Positions 17,884-25,800 of a stretch of DNA of 26,437 nt are shown here, one piece after another. The notes beneath the pieces were generated by a model that saw only the letters and a list, made by a program, of their open reading frames with translations, made no database searches and was not told where the DNA came from. A program made the position numbers and the translations under genes. Origin of the DNA: CAZUZD01 sp964624465 (GTDB taxonomy: Bacteria; Planctomycetota; Planctomycetia; Isosphaerales; Isosphaeraceae); assembly GCA_964624465.1 (NCBI GenBank), contig CAZUZD010000047.1, positions 1-26,437 of the forward strand, written 5' to 3'. Within the stretch, counting starts at the first letter, position 1; every line of letters starts with the position of its first letter.

Positions 17884-19500
17884 TCAGGGTTTGCCGGCCG
17901 CGGGGTCGGGTGAGTCCTCGATCGGTAGCGCCGTCGAGGCTCCCGAATCGTTGGCCGGGGGCTCGGCCGGGACCGGACCGGGCTGGGGGACCGCGTCGGG
18001 GCTCCCGAACGGGGCGGCCGAGCTCGAGGCGGGTGGCGTCGGGTCGGCCGGGGTCGCGACGGCGGCCGGCTCGGGGGCGAACTCGCTGAGGGCCGCGCCC
18101 ACGGCACGCTCCAGGGAGGCGACAGTCTTCCCCAGCTCGGTCTCGGTCTGGGCGATCTGGAGCCGGACCTCGAGCAGCTCGCGCTGGGTGGTCAACAGGC
18201 TCAGGTAGTCGACCCCGCCGGTGGCGAAGTCGCTGGCGGTGAGCTTCAGCGCCTGTTCGGCGTTCGGCAGGTTGGTGCGGCGGAGCAGGGCGAGGATCGT
18301 CTGCTGCGACCGGGCCCGGGAATACAGACCCTTGATGTCCCGCTGCGCCTGGTTCCGCTCGGCCTCGTAGAGCGCCCGATTGGCGGCGACCCGGGCCCTG
18401 GCCTCGCAGACGCCGGCATCGAGCTTCTTGCGATAGATCGGCAGGTTGAACCCGACGAACATGCCGATGTTCGGGACCCCGTTGGCGGTCTCGGGGGTCA
18501 TGGCGTTCGTCTTCTGCATGTTCTGATAGACCGCGCCCAGCGTGACGCTGGGGTAGTAGCGGTTCTGGGCCAGCGCCACGGCCGCCTCGTCTCGACGGAT
18601 GGCTTCCAGTCGACCCCGCAGGTCGGGCCGGCTGGCGATGGCGAGCTGGTAGAGACGATCTAGGGGCTCGGCGACTCCACCCGTCCCAGGCGCAGGCAAT
18701 GCCCCGAGCGGGGCTTCCGGCGAGACGTTCAGCACCCGCGCCAGCTCGGCGCGGGCGTCCTCGAGCACCTGCGTGGTGGCGGCGCGCTCCCGATCGATGT
18801 CGGCCAGGGTCGTCTCGGCGCGGAGCAGGTCGACCTGGGTGGCGGTGCCGCTTCGCAGCCGCTCGCCGGCCAGGCGCTGAAAGTCCTCGGCCAGGGCTCG
18901 GTTCTCATCGAGCAGGGCCAGCACCTGCTGGTTGAACGCCAGGTCGAGGTACGCGAGCTTGACTGACTCGACCACGTCCAGCTCGGTGGCGGCCAGCTCC
19001 ATCAGGGCGACCTTCACCTCGGCTTCAGCGGCGCAGCCGCGGAGCCGCAGGGTGCCGAACCAGGGGAACTGCTGGGCGATCAGGGCGTCGTAGGGCATGT
19101 ACCCCATCAGCGAGTACTGCGGGGCCACCGCCGGGATCGGGAAGATCGTGTTCGAGACGACCGGGTCCTCCAGGGCCGTCACCTGGGGGATCCGATGCCG
19201 CAGCGCCAGCACATTGAACCGGGCCGCCCGAACCGTCGGATTGGCGGCCAGCGCCCGACCAATGTACAGGTCCACCGGCTGCGGCCCGGCGAACACCCCA
19301 GGATCGACGGCCAGCGCCGCGGCCACCGGCCCCGAGCGGGCGGGGACGTGCGGGGCCTCGGCATGTCCGGCGCGTTGCAGGCCAGGATCAGCCTGGGATG
19401 CCAGCCGGCCACTCTCGCGCAGCGCGGACAGGCAGCCCGACCCGGCCAGCAGCCCGAGGCCCCCCAGCGCCAGCGTCGTCCGTCGCCTGGGCTGCCGCAT
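17884..19500 (-). CDS. TolC-family outer-membrane efflux protein (CusC-like)
   Basis: The protein is 538 residues. A possible lipoprotein signal with GSGC (Cys 23) follows a basic start (RQPRRRTTLALGGLGLLAG), as in CusC/NodT-type factors. Two outer-membrane-efflux repeats are seen. The first has ALAANPTVRAARFNVLALRH and the helical hairpin VDLLRAETTLADIDRERA. The second has AIASRPDLRGRLEAIRRDE, YYPSVTLGAVYQ, and the matching DYLSLLTTQRELLEVRLQ. Long helices should form the periplasmic tunnel. The last roughly 60 residues are a Pro/Ala/Ser tail. Divergent adaptor and pump genes indicate it is the outer-membrane channel of the Cus-type efflux complex. The start at 19500 is preceded by a weak GAGGGATC. 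Confidence 0.9.
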   Translation of the reverse strand: MRQPRRRTTLALGGLGLLAGSGCLSALRESGRLASQADPGLQRAGHAEAPHVPARSGPVAAALAVDPGVFAGPQPVDLYIGRALAANPTVRAARFNVLALRHRIPQVTALEDPVVSNTIFPIPAVAPQYSLMGYMPYDALIAQQFPWFGTLRLRGCAAEAEVKVALMELAATELDVVESVKLAYLDLAFNQQVLALLDENRALAEDFQRLAGERLRSGTATQVDLLRAETTLADIDRERAATTQVLEDARAELARVLNVSPEAPLGALPAPGTGGVAEPLDRLYQLAIASRPDLRGRLEAIRRDEAAVALAQNRYYPSVTLGAVYQNMQKTNAMTPETANGVPNIGMFVGFNLPIYRKKLDAGVCEARARVAANRALYEAERNQAQRDIKGLYSRARSQQTILALLRRTNLPNAEQALKLTASDFATGGVDYLSLLTTQRELLEVRLQIAQTETELGKTVASLERAVGAALSEFAPEPAAVATPADPTPPASSSAAPFGSPDAVPQPGPVPAEPPANDSGASTALPIEDSPDPAAGKP

Positions 19501-19703
19501 GAGCGATCCCTCGGTTTGTCGCTGCCAGGCGAAACCACGCCACCCTCACGAGCGCCCCGATCGCGCCCGACGGATCCAATGGCGTTATCGTCCGATCCAG
19601 CACCAAAACTTGGGCTCATCGCCGGCCGGGCCGCGTTCGGACTGCTGCTCCGGATCGGCCCGGAGGCTGCGGCGCCCGCCGGAAATTGCCAATCGCTTTG
19701 AAC

Positions 19704-19731
19704 TTGCCAGGCCCGGGGGGCGAAGTAAGAT
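19704..19731 (+). promoter_or_regulatory. possible promoter for the metal-efflux genes
   Basis: TTGCCA (19704-19709) and TAAGAT (19726-19731) are 16 bases apart in the 296-base divergent region. A start of transcription near 19738 would leave a leader of about 60 bases before the ATG at 19797. A short inverted repeat, CCAA-AAC-TTGG at 19603-19613, lies further upstream and is too short to call an operator. No obvious MerR-type dyad spans the promoter. Confidence 0.35.
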
Positions 19732-19796
19732 AGGTCAAGATGACGGCTCGCTCGGGCAAACCGAGTCTGGCCGTCCGCTCGGAATCGGGTCGGACC

Positions 19797-20297
19797 ATGC
19801 GTCACACGTCGCCACACACCGGAACGCTCTGGATCGCCCTGGCGATGGCCCTCGTGGCCGTCGGCGGGACCGGTCGGGCCCTGGGTTGCGAGGCGACCGC
19901 AGCGGACCGGGCCGCGACCAGTCGATCCTGCTGCGGCGCGCAAAGCCCAGCCGCCTCTTGCTGCTGCCTCCCCGCGGCGTCGGTCCCGACCGGTGCCCGC
20001 CAGGCTTCCGGCGAGGCCACCGTGGCGGGCGAGTCGAGCCCGTTCACGGCTGTTCCCCTCCTCGGGAAGGCGGACCACGGCTGCGACTGTCGGGTGAGTG
20101 CCCCCAGCACGCCGGCCCCGCAGGCTCCCCTGCCGGGCAATCCCCACCGTTCGGCCGACCCCGGTCGGTTGCTGCCGATCGATGCCGCCTTTCTGACGCT
20201 GCCTGGCACACTTCGCCAGGCTGATCGCCCCGCGATGATCGCGGCGGCACCCTCCGAGCGGCCACTGTTCCGCCGCCTCGGCCACCTCCGGTTCTGA
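19797..20297 (+). CDS. small secreted Cys-rich protein of the metal-efflux locus
   Basis: The protein is 166 residues if it starts at 19797, which places the signal peptide at the N-terminus (TLWIALAMALVAVGGTGRALG). An in-frame ATG at 19740 adds 19 residues but would sit on the predicted transcription start. The mature part begins at a Cys and has eight: one alone, then CCG, CCC, and GCDC, all in the first 75 mature residues. The rest is Pro/Ala-rich and has no recognised fold. Doublets and triplets of Cys, export, and position before an adaptor and a CusA-type pump suggest periplasmic binding of a soft metal such as Cu(I) or Ag(I). That role is inference. I do not recognise a named family. 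Confidence 0.65.
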   Translation: MRHTSPHTGTLWIALAMALVAVGGTGRALGCEATAADRAATSRSCCGAQSPAASCCCLPAASVPTGARQASGEATVAGESSPFTAVPLLGKADHGCDCRVSAPSTPAPQAPLPGNPHRSADPGRLLPIDAAFLTLPGTLRQADRPAMIAAAPSERPLFRRLGHLRF

Positions 20298-20476
20298 TCC
20301 GGATCGACGCACCTCCGCGCGCCGACCTCACGCAGCCTGACGAGCCCACCGGCTCCCAAAGGCCTGCGCGTTCGGTCTGGCCCCAGGTCCGTCCCCAGCG
20401 TGATCCCATCCGAACCGCCAGCGATCGGTCGCCCGGCGGCCCACGTGTGGCCGCCAGGTCCGAGGGAGCCTCTGCC

Positions 20477-20632
20477 ATGACCACCAGTTCCGCAGCGCCG
20501 GGAACCGAGCCGACCGGGGCCGAGACGCCCCTGACGCGCTGGCAGAAGTTCCGGATGGTCGTGAAGGTCGTCGAGTTGCGACTGCGGTTCATCGCGCTGA
20601 TGGCCGCCACGGCGACGCTCTTCGCCTACTGA
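20477..20632 (+). pseudogene. N-terminal membrane-anchor part of the CusB-like adaptor, cut off by TGA
   Basis: The ATG at 20477 has GAGGGAG about 8 bases upstream and is the natural start of the adaptor. It encodes 51 residues: a polar leader, then VVKVVELRLRFIALMAAT as a membrane anchor, then LFAY and TGA at 20630-20632. The same frame continues without a break as DTLWNYYDKWTRP into the adaptor body. Homologues as I recall them have Trp here (FAYWDT), so TGA replaces TGG by one base change. Either a real nonsense mutation or a consensus error explains this. If real, the adaptor loses its anchor. Confidence 0.75.
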
Positions 20633-20683
20633 GACACCCTGTGGAACTACTACGACAAGTGGACCCGCCCGGCCGCCCAGGCC

Positions 20684-22153
20684 GTGGCCGCGGCCCCCGA
20701 CGTCGAGTTCTACTGCCCGATGCACCCGAGCATCGTGCGTGACCAGCCGAGCCAGTGCCCGATCTGCGGGATGCCGCTCTCGAAGCGTCAGCGGGGCCAG
20801 GTTGAAGCCCTGCCCGAGGGTGTGACGTCCCGAGTCCAGCTGGCCCCGAACCGGATCCGACAGGCCGGCATCCGCACCGTCGAGGCAAGCTACGAGCCGC
20901 TCGCCCAGACACTCACCACCGTGGGCAATGTCACGTTCGACGAGCGCCGGCTGGCGCGGATCTCCTCGCGCGTGAAGGGGATGTCGCGGGTCGAGCGGCT
21001 GCACGTCAACTTCACTGGGACCGCCGTGAAGGCCGGCGAGCCGCTGGCCGAGCTGTACAGCCCCGAGCTGTACCAGGCCGTGCGCGAGTTGCTCGTGGCC
21101 CGGAGCACCAGCCTCAGCCGGCCCCGGAGTTCCCTCGGCCAGGCCACGCTCGGCGACGGGCCCGATCTCGTTGCGCTGGCCCGCGAGAAGCTCGGCCTCT
21201 GGGGGCTTTCGGCCGCGCAGATTGATGCGATCCTCGCCAGCGGCAAGTCGGACTACCGCCTGCCGATCCTGGCGCCGATCAGCGGCATCGTCGTCCGCAA
21301 GAACATCGTCGAGGGCCAGTACGTCGCCGAGGGCGAGGCGCTCTTCGAGGTGGCGGATCTGGACCGCGTCTGGGTCCGGGCCCAGGTGTACGAGTCCGAC
21401 CTGGGCCGCGTCCGGGTCGGTCAGACGGTCTCGGCGATGGTCGAGCCGTTCCCCGGCGAGACCTTCGAGGGCACCATCGCCTTCATCGACCCCGTGCTCG
21501 ATCCCGCGACCCGCACCGTCGGCGTGCGATACGACCTTCCGAACCCCGGGCACCGGCTCCGACCGGGCATGTTCGCCACCGTGAAGCTCTCCACCCCGGT
21601 GGCAGACACGCCGACATTCCGAACTCGCCTGGCCGGTGATGGCGAGGCGACCTCCCCGATCCAGACCGCCAGCCTGACCGTCGAGCAGCAGGCGAAGTGC
21701 CCGGTGACGGGGGCCAAGCTCGGCACGATGGGCGAGCCGATCGGCGTGGAGCTCGACGGCCGGAAGCTCTGGATGTGCTGCGCCAGCTGCGAGCCGAAGC
21801 TCAAGGCCACCCCCGCGAAGTACCTGGCCCGCCTGGCGGGCCCGCCCCAGGGGACCGTGCTGTCGGTGCCGGAATCCGCCGTGATCGACACCGGCACGCA
21901 GCAGATCGTCTACGTCGAGACCGATGCCGGCACCTTCGAGGGCCGTCGCGTCGTGCTCGGTCCCGTCAGCGGCGGTCGCTACCCGATCCTCGACGGGCTC
22001 TCGGCTGGTGACCGTGTCGCCGACGCCGGCGCCTTCCTGATCGACGCCGAGACCCGGCTGAACCCCGCCGCCGGCGCCGCCTACTTCGGCGGAAGCGGCA
22101 GTCCCCGGAAGGAGGCCCCGGCCGCAGCCCCGGCTGCGGCGCATTCGCACTGA
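20684..22153 (+). CDS. CusB-like efflux RND periplasmic adaptor (body, downstream of the in-frame TGA)
   Basis: The body is open from 20633; the first usable start codon is GTG at 20684, with no ribosome site. Numbering from 20477, a heavy-metal-binding domain comes first (YCPMHP with C80, then CPICGM). The membrane-fusion core follows: barrel-sandwich halves around VTFDERRLARISSRVKG and APISGIVVRKNIVEGQYV, a helical hairpin, and the beta-barrel PGMFATVKLS. A YHS-like zinc-ribbon segment is then inserted (CPVTGAKLGTMG at C408, CCASC at C434, C435 and C438). The membrane-proximal part (LSVPESAVIDTGTQQIVYVE) ends in an Ala-rich tail with HSH. The adaptor would link the pump to the TolC-type channel and pass metal to the pump. 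Without the region before the TGA it would lack export and anchoring. Confidence 0.88.
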   Translation: MAAAPDVEFYCPMHPSIVRDQPSQCPICGMPLSKRQRGQVEALPEGVTSRVQLAPNRIRQAGIRTVEASYEPLAQTLTTVGNVTFDERRLARISSRVKGMSRVERLHVNFTGTAVKAGEPLAELYSPELYQAVRELLVARSTSLSRPRSSLGQATLGDGPDLVALAREKLGLWGLSAAQIDAILASGKSDYRLPILAPISGIVVRKNIVEGQYVAEGEALFEVADLDRVWVRAQVYESDLGRVRVGQTVSAMVEPFPGETFEGTIAFIDPVLDPATRTVGVRYDLPNPGHRLRPGMFATVKLSTPVADTPTFRTRLAGDGEATSPIQTASLTVEQQAKCPVTGAKLGTMGEPIGVELDGRKLWMCCASCEPKLKATPAKYLARLAGPPQGTVLSVPESAVIDTGTQQIVYVETDAGTFEGRRVVLGPVSGGRYPILDGLSAGDRVADAGAFLIDAETRLNPAAGAAYFGGSGSPRKEAPAAAPAAAHSH

Positions 22154-22312
22154 AGCGACCCGATGCTCGGCATGGGTCATCCCGGCCAGCGGTGAGGCTC
22201 CCGAGCCGAACCGGGCCTGACGCGTCCGGATCGCCCTTCGAGAATTCTTGCCACCGGCGGAATTCGTTGATGCTCACGACACGCTGAAGCACTCACGAGG
22301 GAGTACGACGCC

Positions 22313-22693
22313 ATGTTGACCACCTTGAACGCCCGGCATTGGGGACGACTGGCCCTCCTGACCGGCGCCCTGCTCACGATCCCGGCCACGGCCGGCGCCC
22401 AGGGCCCCCCGATCTTCTACTACCCGACGGTGGGCACCTACATGACCACCGCAGGCCCCGTGCTCATCCCGGCGCCCGGCTACTACTACAACGTGCCCGC
22501 CCAGTACGCGCAGCCCGCGACCCTGACGGCGTCCGCTCGCTACTGGACTCCGGGGCCGACCGCGCCCCCGGTTTACCGGACGCCGGGCTCGAGCGGCGGC
22601 ATGGGCACCACCCCGTACTTCCAGGCGGGCGGCTCGGGCGCAACGCCCCACTACCTGCACGGTCGTGGCTATGACACGGCCAGTCACCGCTGA
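22313..22693 (+). CDS. small secreted Tyr/Pro-rich protein between adaptor and pump
   Basis: The protein is 126 residues. The start at 22313 has GAGGGAG about 10 bases upstream and opens a signal peptide (RLALLTGALLTIPATAGAQ). The mature part is rich in Tyr, Pro, Thr and Gly (PPIFYYPTVGTYMTT; PGYYYNVPAQYAQP), with no Cys, three or four His near the end, and no recognised domain. It lies in a 659-base interval between the adaptor and pump genes, on the same strand. The 159-base leader holds a possible hairpin (CCCGG 22181-22185 with CCGGG 22211-22215, inner GGCTC/GAGCC) that may attenuate reading-through from the adaptor gene. Function unknown; an accessory of the efflux system by position only. 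Confidence 0.7.
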   Translation: MLTTLNARHWGRLALLTGALLTIPATAGAQGPPIFYYPTVGTYMTTAGPVLIPAPGYYYNVPAQYAQPATLTASARYWTPGPTAPPVYRTPGSSGGMGTTPYFQAGGSGATPHYLHGRGYDTASHR

Positions 22694-22812
22694 GCGTCGA
22701 TGCCATCCCGGAGGGTGCTGATCCTCGAGGTCGGCACCCGTCCTCGGCCCTCCCTGCGATCCAGAACGATGCTCAGGACCCCGGACGTTCGACCGATCGC
22801 GAGGCGGTTGCC

Positions 22813-25800
22813 ATGATCGAGGCCATCATCGAGTGGTCGATCCGCAATCGCCTGCTGGTGATCCTGGCCGCGGCCGTGATCGGCGTGCTGGGCGTGCGCG
22901 CCCTGATGACGATGCCGGTCGACGCGATCCCGGACCTGTCCGAGAACCAGGTGATCGTCTTCACCGACTGGATGGGCCGCAGCCCCCAGGAGATCGAGGA
23001 CCAGGTCACGTACCCGCTCTCGGTGAACCTGCAAGGGCTGGCCGGCGTGAAGGTGGTGCGGTCATCGAGCGAGTTCAACTTCTCGATGATCAACATCATC
23101 TTCGACGACTCGGTCGACTACTACTTCGCCCGCACCCGGGTCCTGGAGCGCCTCTCGATCGCCGCCACCTTCCTGCCGGAGGGCGTGACGCCGTACCTCG
23201 CGCCCGACGCGACCGCCGTCGGGCAGATCTTCTGGTACACCGTCGAGGGGGACGGCCGCACGCTCGACGAGCTGCGGTCGATCCAGGACTGGTACGTCCG
23301 CTACCAGCTCAACAGCGTCCCCGGCGTGGCCGAGGTCGCCAGCGTTGGCGGCGCACCCCGCGAGTACCAGGTCGACATCGACCCGAACAAGCTCCGCGCC
23401 CTGGGCGTCATGCTCGGCGAGGTCGACTCGGCCGTGCGGCGCTCGAACTCCGCCGTGGGCGGGCGGGTGATCCACCGGGGCAACGCCGAGTACCTGATCC
23501 GCTCGGTCGGCTGGATCCAGAACCTCGACGACCTGCGCCGCACCGTCGTCGCCCAGCGCGCGGGGACGCCGGTGCGGCTCGGTGACCTGGGCGTGGTCCA
23601 GCTCGGGCCCCAGTTCCGCCGCAGCGTGCTGGAGAAGGACGGCCGCGAGGTCGTCGGCGGCGTGGTCCTGATGCGGGTCGGCGAGAACCCGCTGGCAATC
23701 ACCGAACGGATCAAGCAGAAGATCGCGGCGCTGTCGCCGGGCCTCCCCGCCGGGGTCCGGATCGTGCCGTTCTACGATCGCACGCCGCTGATCACCAGCG
23801 CCCTGGAGACGGTCACCCACACGGTCCGCGAGGAGCTGATCATCTGCACGGTGGCCATCCTGCTCGTGATGGGTCACCTCGGCGGCGCCATCGTCGTCTC
23901 GCTCACGCTGCCGCTGGCCGTGCTGTTCAGCGTGCTGATGATGCGGGTCATGGGCATCTCGTCGAACATCATGAGCCTGGCCGGGATCGCCATCAGCGTC
24001 GGCATCCTGGAGGACCAGGCGGTCGTCATGACGGAGAACGCGGCGCACCACCTCACCCGGCGCTTCGGCACCCGCAAGGTCACCGGCGACAACCTGGACA
24101 TCATCATCCCCGCCTGCCGCACCGTGGGCCGGCCCATCTTCTTCTCGGTCCTGATCACCATCCTCTCCTTCCTGCCCGTCTTTGCGCTCTCGGGCATGGA
24201 GGGGAAGATGTTCCACCCGCTGGCCTGGACCAAGACGTTCGCCCTGATCGGCGTCGCGGTGCTGGCGATCACGCTCGTGCCGGCGCTGATCCCGATCTTC
24301 CTGCGCGGGCGGATCAAGGGGGAAGATGAGAGCTGGCTGGTGCGGACGATGATCGAGATCTTCCGCCCCATGCTCTCGTGGCTGATGGACCGCCCCGGCC
24401 TGGTCTGCTGGCTGTTCGCGTGCATCCTGGGGCTCGGGTACGTCGCCTCGACGAGGCTCGGCCGCGAGTTCATGCCGCCGCTGAACGAGGGCACCATCCT
24501 CGACATGGCCGCCAGCGTGCCGCGCACCAGCGTGCTGGAGGCGTCGGATGACCTGAAGGCCCGCAACGCCATCCTGCGCGGGTTCCCGGAAGTCCGCCAG
24601 GTGGTCGGCAAGGCCGGCCGCGCCGAGTCCTCGACCGACCCGGCGCCGCTGGACATGTTCGAGACCATCATCAACCTCCGCGACCGCGATCAGTGGCCCA
24701 AGCGGCACCTGAGGTTCGCCGACGCCACGGCACAGTCGGGCCTCGCGTTTGACGCCCTGCTCGGAGCCGGGATCCTCGCAAGGCCGGTCGCCACCGACGA
24801 CCGCGCGGGCCAGGTCAACGATGCGGCGATGGCCGTCTCCGAGTCGCTCGACGGCATGCTCCGCGAGCTGGCCACGCGGCGGCTGGAGGAGTTCGCCCCC
24901 GAGCTCGGCCACGCTCTGACGGCCGAGGCGCTCGACCTCCTGCTGGAGCGGGCTGAGCCCGGCCGCGTGGTTCGCACGCCGACGCCGGCCGAGCGTCAGG
25001 CGATCGTCGACGCGCTGGCCCCCGTTCATGGCCCCCGGCTCTTCGCCGAGGTGCTGCCCGACGAGGTGACCCGGATGCTCGACGAGGCGACTCGCCTGGC
25101 GGTGGAGGCCGGCGTGCTCAGCCCAGGCCCGATGCCGCTCGCGGCGGCGGTCGGGCCCGTGGAGCAAGCCGTCGACCTGGCCAACGAGGTGATCGGCCGG
25201 AGCGTCACGAGCCCAGCGCAGCGGGTCGCCGACCGGCTGGCCGAATCCCACGAGCGCCGGCTGGTCGAGCGGGTCCGGCAGCTCAACGGTGAGCTCTTCG
25301 ACGCCGCGGCCGCCGCCGTGCCCTGGACGGCCCTCCAGACGCTCGTCGATCGCGCCCGTGACGCCGACCGGCTGGCTCGCGAGCCCGAACCCGGCGAGCT
25401 TCAGAACCTGCGTGCCCGCCTGGAACGTCCCTTCCAGCGCGACGTTTTCCTCTGGCAGAAGTCGCGGGAGGAGCTCACCCAGGACCTCGACAGCAGCACC
25501 CAGATGCCCGGCTGGGGGAACATCTGGACCCAGCCAATCATCAACCGCATCGACATGCTAGCGACCGGCGTCCGCACCCAGATCGGCGTCAAGGTCTTCG
25601 GCTCCGACCTCGACGCCATCCAGTCGGCCAGCCAGCGGATCGCGGCCGTGCTCAAGAACGTCCCGGGCGCGGTGGATGTGTTCCCCGACCAGGTCGTGGG
25701 CAAGCCGTACCTGGAAATCGTGATCGACCGGGACCGGGCCGCCCGCTACGGAGTCCAGGTCGGCGACATCCAGGACGTGATCGAGGTCGCCCTGGGCGGC

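Noticed and set aside
19603..19613. CCAA-AAC-TTGG as a metal-regulator operator
   Set aside because: Only four paired bases per arm, about 90 bases upstream of the candidate promoter -35, and no regulator gene in the window.
20630..20676. Selenocysteine at the adaptor TGA
   Set aside because: The codon sits at the end of an anchor helix where homologues have Trp, there is no redox motif, and I see no convincing stem-loop just after the TGA. A base change or error is simpler.
23062..25251. Long minus-strand frame of over 700 codons opposite the CusA-like pump
   Set aside because: The plus strand encodes a well-conserved pump throughout; the opposite frame is rich in His, Arg, Asp and Gln and lacks domain signals, a mirror-frame artefact. 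The same applies to long opposite frames at 14164-16341 and 19802-22180.
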